Made by a program: the position numbers and the translations under genes. A stretch of DNA of 16,513 bases from an uncultured Bacilli bacterium (GTDB lineage: Bacteria > Bacillota_I > Bacilli_A > RF39 > UBA660): the NCBI GenBank assembly GCA_947623845.1, contig CANQHM010000026.1, positions 1 through 16,513 on the forward strand, read 5' to 3'. This document shows, in pieces, positions 7,778-15,878 of this stretch. Position 1 is the first letter of the stretch, and the number at the start of each line of letters is the position of its first letter. A model generated the notes under the pieces. The model was given only the letters and a program-made list of their open reading frames with translations. It did no database searches and was not told the origin of the DNA.

Positions 7778-8251
7778 ATGAAAATGTTTGAGGAAATTAA
7801 GTATTATAAAAAAGAATTTGTATATGAACAATATACGAGGATTTTAGAAGAATTTAAAGATTACGATAGAATTACTAAAACAAAAATGCTTGAGGAAATA
7901 TATAAAGTATATGATAATCCCGATAATATTATTGATATATGTACAACTAGGGAATTAAAATTTTTAAAAATGGTATTAGATGGTAAATTACCGGAAGAAT
8001 ATTCAATGAAAAATATAATGAATCATAAAAAAGGTAAATATGACTGGGAAATAAGAATTTTAGAAGATAAATTTTTATTAGATTATGAAAGAAATATTCC
8101 TGAAGAAATAGTCACTAAAGTAAAACAAGCTTTAAAAAAAGTAAATTGGAAAGAAAAGAAGAAAATAGACGATTTAAATGAGCTGTTAGTTATTGTAAGA
8201 TACAAGGTGAAGCGTTATTACATGTGGTATGTCAATTTGCTTCCGGAATAA
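7778..8251 (+). CDS. 5' part of an apparently frameshifted gene of unknown function
   Basis: The 157-residue frame is predicted to be helical and charged. A segment DICTTRELKFLKMVLDG (about residues 53-69) looks like a small helical N-terminal domain, followed by YDWEIRILEDKFLL. The start ATG has AGGAG at 7763-7767, with an alternative ATG two codons later. The coherent pattern breaks near residue 143. The frame goes on as an odd basic/aromatic tail (KRYYMWYVNLLPE), while the -1 frame carries a natural continuation (GEALLHVVCQFASGITKIDPE) into the next reading frame, which overlaps by 28 bases. Restoring one G in the AAGG at 8205-8207 would join them into a protein of roughly 530 residues. 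A real mutation or a sequence error are both possible. Confidence 0.6.
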   Translation: MKMFEEIKYYKKEFVYEQYTRILEEFKDYDRITKTKMLEEIYKVYDNPDNIIDICTTRELKFLKMVLDGKLPEEYSMKNIMNHKKGKYDWEIRILEDKFLLDYERNIPEEIVTKVKQALKKVNWKEKKKIDDLNELLVIVRYKVKRYYMWYVNLLPE

Positions 8252-9336
8252 CAAAAATTGATCCCGAAATAATATGGAAACATATGCTAGATAATAAATT
8301 ATTTAATTATTATGTATTTATAGGTAGTAGAAAGTTAGATGGTTATGAAGAAAGGTTGCCAATGGCTATTTATCAAGATTATTATGGAATAGTCGACGAA
8401 TTAGAAGAACAAAGAAAAAAACAAGGCTTAGCTGGTGATAAGGAAGTTGATATTAGAGTATATAAAACTTTATTTTATAATGATTTTGATATAAATAATC
8501 CTAAAATTAAAAAGTGTTTAGATGAACTAGAAAAATTACCATTTTTTTGGGACGAGGCAATAGAATTAATTAAGGAATATGCAATGCTTAATGAAGATAG
8601 AGGACCTTTAAAAGAAACAATTCAAAGTGTTCCTTCCTTACAATATATAGATTTAAATAACTTTTTCAAGATTTTAGATGCTGCTATGGACGAAATGCCA
8701 TCGGGAGCATTAAATGGATTTACACCAAATGAAGCTAAAGAAATATTAACTAAGAAAACTAACATGCAAATAAATAAAACTAAAAGATATGTAAAACAAG
8801 AGAATGCTTGTATATCTAGAAGTGATGCAAAATTATTTTATAAAATATATTTTGGTTTATTAGAATTTACTAATAAAAAGTATAACATAAATAAGTATGT
8901 AAAAATTTATGGTCAAAATGGGATTAATCCATATGAAATTCAAGATATTGTAGAAAAATATTGGGAGAATAAAGAGGAAATTACTAATGAATTTTGTGCC
9001 GTTAATCCATATAAATTTAGTAAAGAAGAGGTTAATGTCGCAAGAGAGTTTAAAAAGGGAATTAGAGATTCATTTATAATTGCGCGATATGAGTTAGAAT
9101 ATACTGCGATAATGGATGATGATAAGATATATATGGTAAAAGGATTAAATGATAATATTGATAATGTTATTCCATATACTGAACTTCCAGATATGGTTAT
9201 GACTTCTATAATTCCTTTTAAAGGTAATTTAGTTTATGATGGTATGTTACTTGGAGCGAATATAAAATTTGGAAATAGTTTTGAAGAAATGGTAGAAAAA
9301 GAATATACTACCAAAATGAAGTATTATCATTTGTAG
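8224..9336 (+). CDS. 3' part of the apparently frameshifted gene, unknown function
   Basis: The 370-residue frame opens at a GTG within an already structured segment (LLHVVCQFASGI reads on smoothly from upstream in this frame), so it is better read as the rest of the gene starting at 7778 than as a separate gene. It contains a helical middle and a C-terminal alpha/beta domain: an NPYKFSKEEV segment, ARYELEYTAIMDDDKIYMVKGL and a TSIIPFKGNLVYDGMLL segment close to the end. That tail resembles the C-terminal domain of some uncharacterised SEC-C/pRiA4b ORF-3-associated proteins of Firmicutes, but I do not recognise a named domain. If translated alone it would need re-initiation: only a weak AAGGTG at 8204-8209 precedes the GTG. 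A UPF0158 gene follows 10 bases after the stop. Confidence 0.6.
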   Translation: MVCQFASGITKIDPEIIWKHMLDNKLFNYYVFIGSRKLDGYEERLPMAIYQDYYGIVDELEEQRKKQGLAGDKEVDIRVYKTLFYNDFDINNPKIKKCLDELEKLPFFWDEAIELIKEYAMLNEDRGPLKETIQSVPSLQYIDLNNFFKILDAAMDEMPSGALNGFTPNEAKEILTKKTNMQINKTKRYVKQENACISRSDAKLFYKIYFGLLEFTNKKYNINKYVKIYGQNGINPYEIQDIVEKYWENKEEITNEFCAVNPYKFSKEEVNVAREFKKGIRDSFIIARYELEYTAIMDDDKIYMVKGLNDNIDNVIPYTELPDMVMTSIIPFKGNLVYDGMLLGANIKFGNSFEEMVEKEYTTKMKYYHL

Positions 9337-9346
9337 AGAGGTTATT

Positions 9347-9784
9347 ATGAAGTGTAAATTAAGTTTAATTGTCGAGGGAATGGATAGAGCAAATCCCGAG
9401 GAAGAATATTTTTTAAATATGGAAAATGGTAAAGTGTTTGTACTTGATGATGGTGGATGCTTTTATATCGATGATAATCAAAAAGTGGATGATGATATAT
9501 TATATACAGGAGATATTATAGCTTTACCGGGAAGATATGAAATAAATGAATATAAAATAATTAATGAGTTTATAAATACTGTTAAAGATGAAAAAATTCA
9601 AAATCAGTTATTGATAGTTATACATGGTAATGGAGCATTTAGGAGATTTAAAGATACTTGTATTAATTTTGGTATTATTAATGATTGGTATAAATTTAGA
9701 GATAATGCTTATTATGAATTAGCTAAAGAATGGTGTCTTTGGAATAATATCGAGTATATAGATGATGTAGTAATTAAGATATAA
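9347..9784 (+). CDS. UPF0158 family protein
   Basis: At 145 residues the protein has the usual length and layout of UPF0158 (PF03682), a family of unknown function. Visible landmarks are EEYFLNMENGKVFVLDD near the N-terminus (the family's Y-L-D/N-xxTGxV strand pair), IIALPGRYEINEYKIINEFI, then the hallmark GAFRRFKDTC (around 95-104) and WYKFRDNAYYELAKEWC (about 113-129). GAGAGG precedes the start and it lies 10 bases after the upstream frame, so the two form an operon. A C-terminal relic of the same family lies at 106-201. It is cytoplasmic; no catalytic motif can be pointed to. A convergent hairpin closes the unit. Confidence 0.8.
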   Translation: MKCKLSLIVEGMDRANPEEEYFLNMENGKVFVLDDGGCFYIDDNQKVDDDILYTGDIIALPGRYEINEYKIINEFINTVKDEKIQNQLLIVIHGNGAFRRFKDTCINFGIINDWYKFRDNAYYELAKEWCLWNNIEYIDDVVIKI

Positions 9785-9807
9785 TAAAGAAATCTAAGAG
9801 AATGATT

Positions 9808-9838
9808 AAAAGGATTCAGCATGTTACTGAGTCCTTTT
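9808..9838. terminator. Bidirectional terminator between convergent genes
   Basis: AAAAGGATTCAG (9808-9819) and CTGAGTCCTTTT (9827-9838) form a 12-base-pair stem with one G-T wobble around a seven-base loop. A/T runs at both ends let it serve the UPF0158 unit on the plus strand and the PIN gene on the minus strand. The TGA stop of the PIN gene (9816-9818) sits inside the stem. Confidence 0.85.
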
Positions 9839-10331
9839 CAAATTCTTTTATAGTATTATCAATGATGGATGTAGGAATTCTGGTGCTATTGTTTTCTTTT
9901 AAAGCATTACAAGCATTAATAGCTTCTTTATTGGTTATTATAGCTTTATCTTTCATTAATCTAATTATTTTTAAAGTTCTAATTATTTCTATGCCATTTG
10001 CTTCACTATATTCTTTTAGTCTTTTATCGCCTGTAGCTAGAATAGCATTATTATTTCTAGCGATTATAAAATTAATAATATCATATGGAGATAATCCGTG
10101 AGTTTCTTTGGATATTTTAAAAATTTCATCAATCTCTTCTGATGTAGCATTAATAGTTTTAAATTTCTTAATTATATTAACATTTCCAGTAGTAGAATTT
10201 ATTTCATCTTGTTTAACCATATCACTTATATAAACATTATCTAGTGTAACAAATTTATCTAAAATATTAGCATTATTAAGATCTGTTATGATATTAGTAT
10301 CGGTGATTATTATCTTCGTTGTTATATTCAT
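9816..10331 (-). CDS. PIN-domain nuclease (putative toxin)
   Basis: The 171-residue protein has the PIN-domain acidic residues in order: D11 (ITDTN), E43 (KQDE), D84 (LSPYD) and D102 (ATGDKRL). The strand-helix spacing is typical, so it is a likely Mg-dependent ribonuclease. The N-terminal two thirds are the PIN domain; the last 50 residues are helical and could bind the partner. Its ATG lies inside the end of the Xre/ImmA gene (38-base overlap), so it is translationally coupled to it. This is the arrangement of regulator-toxin pairs, and associations of Xre-COG2856 proteins with toxin-like partners are known. It is the only complete gene here that ends in TGA, which overlaps the terminator stem. 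Assignment as a toxin is inference. Confidence 0.78.
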   Translation of the reverse strand: MNITTKIIITDTNIITDLNNANILDKFVTLDNVYISDMVKQDEINSTTGNVNIIKKFKTINATSEEIDEIFKISKETHGLSPYDIINFIIARNNNAILATGDKRLKEYSEANGIEIIRTLKIIRLMKDKAIITNKEAINACNALKENNSTRIPTSIIDNTIKEFEKDSVTC

Positions 10332-11343
10332 TTATAGTTATTCCTAATAATTCACATGCTTTATTTAAAGATATGATGTTATCCACTTCTAATTTATGAA
10401 CAAGACGTTTAAATTGATATGACTTTTCTGGTTCAATAGGATATGGTTCGTGTTTTTTATATCCTTTTGAGTTAAATGAAATAAGTATTTTTTTATATAA
10501 GTATTCGGAGATAATATTTAATTCTTTTAATCTATATATTATAGCAGCCATACTAATTTTATATTCGTTTTTAAAAGCTCTTAATTCATAAAAACTTATG
10601 TTATTTCTAGATATACCAAATTCTTTAATAACAGCTTCTTTTGGCATTAATAAATTACTAGCAAATTTATTGCATAATTTTTCTTCATCTAAATTTTTAT
10701 CTTTTATATTAAGAACTAAATGTCCTAATTCATGGGCAATAGTAAATCTTTGCCTTTCACCAGCAATATTGTTTAGTAAAACTATTATTGGGACACCATT
10801 AACAATTTCACAAAGACCATCAAAATCTGAAAATTTCCCATTGGTATTATCAATTTCAATAATCAATATGCCGATATTTTCTAATATATTTATTAATTCG
10901 GGGATAGGTTGATTAATTGATAATTTATAATCTTTTCTAAACTCTTCGGCAGCAAGTTCGGCATCATTTTCATTATTACATGAATATTTTTTAATTTTAT
11001 TATTACTAGTTTTAATTTCATTTAATTCAATTACTTCAAGATAATCAGCAACTTTATTTTGAATTATTTCTTTTAGTAATGCAAGGTTTTCACCTTGAAG
11101 TCGTTGTCTTTTTCTAAAAGCATTAAAATTCATTTCTGGTACATTATAAGATTTTAATAAATCTAGTACTTGAACATTATAAGCATTGGCAAATTCAATA
11201 AGTTTTTGTGAGTTTGGATGTATTTCTCCTTTTTCATATTTTGATACAGCAGGAGCTGACATATTTAATAAAGAACCAGCTTCTTTTAAAGATAAATTTT
11301 TAAGTAATCTAATTCTTTTTAGATTTTTACCTACTTCTTCCAT
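10294..11343 (-). CDS. Xre-family HTH regulator fused to ImmA/IrrE metallopeptidase
   Basis: The 349-residue protein (start chosen at the ATG 11343) has an N-terminal Xre helix-turn-helix (about residues 5-60, NLSLKEAGSLLNMSAPAVSKYEKG). The central ImmA/IrrE-type (COG2856) domain carries the zinc motif HELGH (204-208) in ERQRFTIAHELGHLVL, then DEEKLCNKFASNLLMP (219-234), which supplies the third ligand Glu. The C-terminus ends in a small helical unit (ISLNKACELLGITINEY). Such proteins bind DNA and cleave a regulator or partner. A GTG three codons upstream also reads in frame, but the GGGTGAT ribosome binding site lies over that GTG and fits the ATG. The gene diverges from hsdR and overlaps the PIN gene downstream, which suggests an autoregulated regulator-toxin-like operon. 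Confidence 0.87.
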   Translation of the reverse strand: MEEVGKNLKRIRLLKNLSLKEAGSLLNMSAPAVSKYEKGEIHPNSQKLIEFANAYNVQVLDLLKSYNVPEMNFNAFRKRQRLQGENLALLKEIIQNKVADYLEVIELNEIKTSNNKIKKYSCNNENDAELAAEEFRKDYKLSINQPIPELINILENIGILIIEIDNTNGKFSDFDGLCEIVNGVPIIVLLNNIAGERQRFTIAHELGHLVLNIKDKNLDEEKLCNKFASNLLMPKEAVIKEFGISRNNISFYELRAFKNEYKISMAAIIYRLKELNIISEYLYKKILISFNSKGYKKHEPYPIEPEKSYQFKRLVHKLEVDNIISLNKACELLGITINEYNNEDNNHRY

Positions 11344-11354
11344 ATTTATCACCC

Positions 11355-11398
11355 TTTGGTTAATATTTTAACATTAAAAGGGAAAAATGTAAACCAAA
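11355..11398. promoter_or_regulatory. Inverted repeats over the Xre promoter (candidate operator)
   Basis: TTTGGTT (11355-11361) and AACCAAA (11392-11398) are inverted copies that bracket the promoter. An inner pair, ACATT (11371-11375) and AATGT (11386-11390), lies between the -10 and -35. Binding by the adjacent Xre protein is inferred from position. Confidence 0.4.
11365..11393 (-). promoter_or_regulatory. Promoter of the Xre-ImmA/PIN operon
   Basis: On the minus strand, TTTACA (11388-11393) and TAAAAT (11365-11370) are separated by exactly 17 bases. The predicted start lies just before the ribosome binding site of the regulator gene. Confidence 0.65.
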
Positions 11399-11436
11399 TA
11401 TGTTGATTTGACTTTTAAATTTTATAATATTTATTT

Positions 11437-11458
11437 ATCTTTATAAAGATGATATAAT
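11437..11458 (+). promoter_or_regulatory. Palindrome and -10 box upstream of hsdR
   Basis: A perfect TATAAT lies at 11453-11458. Just upstream, ATCTTTATAAAGAT (11437-11450) is a perfect 14-base palindrome, in the spacer of the promoter. The -35 (around 11430-11435, TTTATT) is poor, which would fit an activator- or repressor-controlled promoter. The reading from TTG at 11458 overlaps the -10 and cannot be the start of hsdR. Confidence 0.45.
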
Positions 11459-11490
11459 TGTGTTGTAGATTTTATAGAAGTTGGTGTAAA

Positions 11491-14241
11491 ATGGGTAGTT
11501 ATGAGAGTGAAGCAAAATTAGAAAATAAAATGATTGATCAACTTGTTAAACAGGGTTATGAACAAGTACAAATTGAAGACGTTAATTCATTAGAAAAAAA
11601 TTTTAGAGAACAAGTAAATAAGCATAATAAAATAGAATTAAATGGGAAAGAATTATCTGACAAAGAATTTGAAAGATTGATGGTTAAAATATCTGGTAAA
11701 GGTATTTTCCAATCAGCTAAGGAATTAAGACAAAAACATGATATTCAAAGAGATGATGGCTCCATTGTTTATATAGAGTTATTCAATACTAAAGATTGGT
11801 GTAGAAATAATTTTCAAGTAACCCATCAAACGACGGTTGAAGGAAAATATACTAATCGATATGATGTTACAATTTTAATTAATGGTCTTCCTTTAGTTCA
11901 AATTGAATTAAAGCGAAGAGGAATAGATATGAAAGAAGCTTTTAATCAAATTAAAAGATACAAAAGACATTCATATTTAGGACTATATAAGTTTATTCAA
12001 ATTTTTGTAATTAGTAATGGTGTAGAAACAAAATACTTCGCCAATGGAGATCAAGAACTTAATTATGGTTATACTTTTTATTGGACGGATGTTAATAACG
12101 ATAGAATAACTAATTTGGAACAGTTTTGTTTATTCTTTTTAGATAGATGTCATATTGGTAAAATGATAGCTAGGTATATGATTATGAATGAAACTGAAAA
12201 AATGTTGTTAGTTATGCGTCCATATCAAGTTTATGCTGTTGAAAACATAGTATCTAGGGCATTAGATACTAATAACAATGGATATGTATGGCACACTACT
12301 GGTTCTGGGAAAACAATTACTTCGTTTAAAACTAGTCAAATTCTTGCGTTAGAACCATCTATTAATCAAGTTTTTTTCTTAGTTGACAGAAAAGATTTAG
12401 ATAAACAAACATTAGATGAATTTAATAAGTTTGAACCTGGTTGTGTTGATATGACAAATCAAACAGATAAGTTAATTCAACAAATTAAGGATAGTACTAA
12501 GCCTTTAATTGTTACTACAATTCAAAAAATGGCTAATGCTTGTTCAAATCCTAAATATTCTACTATAATGGATAAATATAAGGACTTAAAAACTGTTTTT
12601 ATTATTGATGAGTGTCATAGATCACAATTTGGAGAAATGCATAGGCAAATATCAAAAACATTTAGCAAAGCGCAATATTTTGGCTTTACAGGTACTCCTA
12701 GATTTAAGGAAAATCCATCACAAGATGGAAGAAGCACAGCAGATATTTTTGAAAAATGTTTACATACATATTTAATAAAAGATGCAATAAAAGATGAAAA
12801 TGTTTTGGGGTTTTCAGTTGATTATGTAAAATTTGTAGAAGTAAAAAATATTCCTGAAGAAGATATTTTTATTGAAGGTATAGATACTGAAGAAGTATTT
12901 ATGGCTAATGATAGAATATCAATGATTGCTCAAGATATTATAAAACATCATAATATTAAAACTAGAGATAGAAAATATAATGCTTTATTTACTGTTTCGT
13001 CAATACCTATGTTAATAAAATATTATGATACCTTTAAATCTCTAAAATCTGACTTAAAAATTGGAGCAATATTTACATATGGAGCTAATGAAGATTTAGA
13101 TAAAAATCCAGAGCATTCTAGAGAAGCATTAGATAGAATAATTGATGATTATAACAAAATGTACAAAACAAATTTTTCTTCACATACTTTTGATTCTTAT
13201 TTTAGGGATATTTGTAAAAAAATAAAAAATACTGAGATAGATATTGTTATAGTGGTTAATATGTTACTTACAGGATTTGATGCTAGAAGATTAAATACTT
13301 TATATGTCGATAAATCGCTGAAGTATCATGATCTTATCCAAGCATTTTCAAGGACTAATAGAGTTGAAACGGATACCAAACCTTTTGGTAATATTGTGTG
13401 TTATAGAACTACTAAAGCTAGTGTTGATGAAGCAGTAAAATTATTCTCTCAAACGGATAGTATAGATACTGTTATTATGGCTCCTTATGAAACATATTTA
13501 GAAAAGTTTCATAAAGCAGTGGAACGTTTGTTAACAATTACTCCTGTTGTAGAAAGTGTAGATTCATTAGAAAGCGAAGAAGATATAAAGGAATTCATTA
13601 TTGCATTTAGAGAAGTCGCTAGATTATTGGTTAGTTTAAAAACTTTTAATCAGTTTGATTTAGATAACTCTGATTCTATGATAAATACTCAAATATTTGA
13701 GGATTACAAAAGTAAATATTATGAGTTATATAGAAAAATTTCCAATGATAAAGAAAAAAGTTCTATTTTGAATGATGTAACGTTTTCATTAGAGCTAATA
13801 CAAACAGATAAAATAAATGTATCATATATTTTGAATTTAATTAGAAATATTGATTTAAGTGATGAAAAGCAAAAACAAAAAGATATTGCTGATATTGAAA
13901 GTAAATTAACTAATATAACTGATGATGAGTTATTCTTGAAAGCTGATTTGATAAAGAGTTTCTTAAATTCAATACTTCCAGTTTTAAAAGAAGAAGATTC
14001 GATTGATGAAGCATTAGTTAACCATATGAATCGTGAAAGACAAAAAGAAATAGAAGAATTTGCAAAAACAAATGAAATAGATTTAGAAGCATTACAAACT
14101 ATTATAAATGAATTTGAGTATAGTGGTATATTTCCTGATGAATTAATTGGTAGTTCAATCAAAGCTCCATTCTTAAAGAAAATAGCCTTGATTGATAATG
14201 TTAAAATGTTTATTAAAAATTTATTAAGAAAATATTTATAA
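11491..14241 (+). CDS. hsdR: Type I restriction enzyme, R subunit
   Basis: The 916-residue protein is the motor and nuclease subunit of a type I restriction complex (R2M2S). It begins MGSYESEAKLENKMIDQL, the typical HsdR N-terminus. The PD-(D/E)xK nuclease lies at D125 (RYDVTIL) with E139-x-K141 (QIELKRR). The SF2 translocase follows: HTTGSGKT (268-275), DECH (373-376), GFTGTP (398-403), LLTGFDA (592-598) and QAFSRTNR (617-624). A C-terminal helical region docks on HsdM. All catalytic motifs are intact, and the style is that of the EcoR124I-like (type IC) branch. It cuts unmodified DNA after ATP-driven translocation. An upstream in-frame TTG (11458) is rejected because it overlaps the -10 box; the ATG has no clear ribosome binding site. 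hsdM follows after 30 bases. Confidence 0.92.
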   Translation: MGSYESEAKLENKMIDQLVKQGYEQVQIEDVNSLEKNFREQVNKHNKIELNGKELSDKEFERLMVKISGKGIFQSAKELRQKHDIQRDDGSIVYIELFNTKDWCRNNFQVTHQTTVEGKYTNRYDVTILINGLPLVQIELKRRGIDMKEAFNQIKRYKRHSYLGLYKFIQIFVISNGVETKYFANGDQELNYGYTFYWTDVNNDRITNLEQFCLFFLDRCHIGKMIARYMIMNETEKMLLVMRPYQVYAVENIVSRALDTNNNGYVWHTTGSGKTITSFKTSQILALEPSINQVFFLVDRKDLDKQTLDEFNKFEPGCVDMTNQTDKLIQQIKDSTKPLIVTTIQKMANACSNPKYSTIMDKYKDLKTVFIIDECHRSQFGEMHRQISKTFSKAQYFGFTGTPRFKENPSQDGRSTADIFEKCLHTYLIKDAIKDENVLGFSVDYVKFVEVKNIPEEDIFIEGIDTEEVFMANDRISMIAQDIIKHHNIKTRDRKYNALFTVSSIPMLIKYYDTFKSLKSDLKIGAIFTYGANEDLDKNPEHSREALDRIIDDYNKMYKTNFSSHTFDSYFRDICKKIKNTEIDIVIVVNMLLTGFDARRLNTLYVDKSLKYHDLIQAFSRTNRVETDTKPFGNIVCYRTTKASVDEAVKLFSQTDSIDTVIMAPYETYLEKFHKAVERLLTITPVVESVDSLESEEDIKEFIIAFREVARLLVSLKTFNQFDLDNSDSMINTQIFEDYKSKYYELYRKISNDKEKSSILNDVTFSLELIQTDKINVSYILNLIRNIDLSDEKQKQKDIADIESKLTNITDDELFLKADLIKSFLNSILPVLKEEDSIDEALVNHMNRERQKEIEEFAKTNEIDLEALQTIINEFEYSGIFPDELIGSSIKAPFLKKIALIDNVKMFIKNLLRKYL

Positions 14242-14271
14242 ATGATAAGATAAGAAAAGGAGAGATAAAGA

Positions 14272-15834
14272 ATGTCAAGAGAAGAAAAACAACAATCACA
14301 ACAAGCTGAATTGCAAAAACAATTATGGAGTATTGCTAATGATTTAAGAGGCAATATGGATGCAAACGATTTTAAAAATTATATTTTAGGATTGATTTTT
14401 TATCGTTATTTGTCTGAAAATTTAGTAAGTTATGCTGAGAAAAATTTATTAAAAGAGGATCATTTAACGTATTTTGAAGCTTGGAATAAAGAGGAATACA
14501 GAGAAGAGTTAAAGAAATATTTAATAAATGATTCTAATATAGGTTATTATATCGATGCTGATTATTTATGGAGTACCTTAATTGATAAAATTAAAACAGG
14601 TAGATTTGATATTTCAATGTTAGCAAAAGCGGTTAATATAATTTCTGAATCAACTTTAGGAAATGAATCTGAAGATGATTTTGAAAATCTGTTTGAAGAT
14701 ATGGATTTAAACAATTCAAAGCTTGGCAGAGGAGAAGCTGAAAGAAGTAAATTGATTTCTACTATTATGTTAAAAATAAATGATATTGATTTTCATTATG
14801 AAGATGCTGAAATTGATATTCTAGGGGATGCTTATGAATATTTAATCTCTAAGTTTGCAGCATCAGCTGGAAAGAAAGCAGGAGAATTTTATACCCCTCA
14901 ACAAGTATCGAGAATACTTGCTAAATTGGTTACTATTAATAAGAGTAAATTACAAAATGTTTATGACCCTACTTGTGGATCAGGGTCTCTGTTATTGCGA
15001 GTAGGTAAAGAAACTAAAGTAACTTCTTTTTATGGGCAAGAATTTAATTCAACAACATATAACTTAGCTAGGATGAATATGTTACTACATGGTGTATCTT
15101 TTAAACATTTTGATATTAAAAATGACGATACTCTTGAAAGACCTAGACATATTGATATGAAGTTTGATGCTGTTGTGGCAAATCCTCCATACTCGGCAAA
15201 ATGGAGTGCGGATCCTAAATTTAGTGAGGATGAGAGATTTAGTGCCTATGGTAAGTTAGCACCTAAATCAAAAGCAGATTTTGCATTTATTCAACATATG
15301 ATATATCAATTATCTGATAATGGTACTATGGCTGTTGTATTACCACATGGAGTATTATTTAGAGGTGCCAGTGAAGGAATTATAAGAAAGTATTTAATTA
15401 AAAATAAAAATTATTTGGATGCTGTAATTGGATTACCGGCAAATATATTTTATGGTACAAGTATTCCAACCTGTATTTTAGTATTTAAAAAATGTAGAGA
15501 ACATGAAGATAATATTTTGTTTATTGATGCTTCTAAAGATTTTGAAGCAGGAAAAAATCAAAATCTCCTTAGAGATGAAGATGTTGATAAAATTGTTAAA
15601 ACATATATTGATAGAATTGAAGTAGAAAAATATTGCCATATCGCTCCTATGGGTGAAATAGAAGAAAATGAATATAATCTAAATATTCCTAGATACGTGG
15701 ATACATTTGAAGAGGAAGAAGAAATAGATATAAAACAAGTACAAAAGGATTTAAAAGATATAGATAAAGAGATTGCTGAGGTAGATAAAGAACTCAATAA
15801 ATACTTAAAAGAATTAGGATTAGAAGAAGTGTAA
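14272..15834 (+). CDS. hsdM: Type I restriction-modification DNA methyltransferase, M subunit
   Basis: The 520-residue protein is the N6-adenine methyltransferase subunit. An N-terminal helical HsdM domain (LWSIANDLRGNMDANDFKNY at about 18-37, then ILGLIFYRYLSE) precedes the catalytic domain. That domain has GEFYTP (204-209), motif I DPTCGSGSLL (232-241, AdoMet binding) and motif IV NPPY (304-307, catalytic). The C-terminus is a coiled coil (about 480-515) that would contact HsdS. GGAG at about 14260-14263 precedes the start. It shares a transcript with hsdR and needs an HsdS for sequence recognition. No hsdS follows on this strand: a terminator sits directly after the stop, and an hsdS faces it. 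All motifs are intact. Confidence 0.93.
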   Translation: MSREEKQQSQQAELQKQLWSIANDLRGNMDANDFKNYILGLIFYRYLSENLVSYAEKNLLKEDHLTYFEAWNKEEYREELKKYLINDSNIGYYIDADYLWSTLIDKIKTGRFDISMLAKAVNIISESTLGNESEDDFENLFEDMDLNNSKLGRGEAERSKLISTIMLKINDIDFHYEDAEIDILGDAYEYLISKFAASAGKKAGEFYTPQQVSRILAKLVTINKSKLQNVYDPTCGSGSLLLRVGKETKVTSFYGQEFNSTTYNLARMNMLLHGVSFKHFDIKNDDTLERPRHIDMKFDAVVANPPYSAKWSADPKFSEDERFSAYGKLAPKSKADFAFIQHMIYQLSDNGTMAVVLPHGVLFRGASEGIIRKYLIKNKNYLDAVIGLPANIFYGTSIPTCILVFKKCREHEDNILFIDASKDFEAGKNQNLLRDEDVDKIVKTYIDRIEVEKYCHIAPMGEIEENEYNLNIPRYVDTFEEEEEIDIKQVQKDLKDIDKEIAEVDKELNKYLKELGLEEV

Positions 15835-15835
15835 T

Positions 15836-15878
15836 AAAAAGGGCTTATACAAACATATTTTGCATAAGTCCTTTTTTT
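15836..15878. terminator. Bidirectional terminator between hsdM and the convergent hsdS
   Basis: AAAAAGGGCTTAT (15836-15848) and ATAAGTCCTTTTT (15864-15876) form a 13-base-pair stem with one wobble around a 15-base loop, with a T run beyond. The right arm is also the last coding stretch of hsdS (KKGL and the following codon), whose stop codon lies in the left arm. Confidence 0.8.

Noticed and set aside
8182..8251. Programmed -1 ribosomal frameshift joining the two frames at 7778-9336
   Set aside because: No X-XXY-YYZ slippery heptamer lies in the permitted interval, so a mutation or sequence error is the simpler explanation.
9816..9818. TGA read as Trp (mycoplasma-type code) because TGA stops are so rare here
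   Set aside because: The only TGA gene end lies in a terminator stem where the gene should end, TGG is used throughout for Trp, and conserved proteins show no internal TGA.
9802..10101. Plus-strand 99-residue frame with hydrophobic stretches opposite the PIN gene
   Set aside because: It starts next to the bidirectional terminator and mirrors the PIN coding sequence; the hydrophobicity comes from reading AT-rich coding DNA backwards.
10598..10912. Plus-strand 104-residue frame opposite the Xre-ImmA gene
   Set aside because: It is an antisense shadow of the HELGH-containing coding region, with no ribosome binding site or family resemblance.
11344..11352. GTG start three codons upstream of the Xre-ImmA ATG
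   Set aside because: The GTG lies within the GGGTGAT ribosome binding site that is correctly spaced for the ATG at 11343.
11458..11490. N-terminal extension of hsdR from a TTG at 11458
   Set aside because: It overlaps the TATAAT at 11453-11458, and the HsdR family N-terminus matches from the ATG at 11491.
13719..14354. Minus-strand 211-residue frame across the hsdR-hsdM junction
   Set aside because: It is Ser/Phe/Ile-rich low-complexity antisense to two well supported genes, with no motif of its own.
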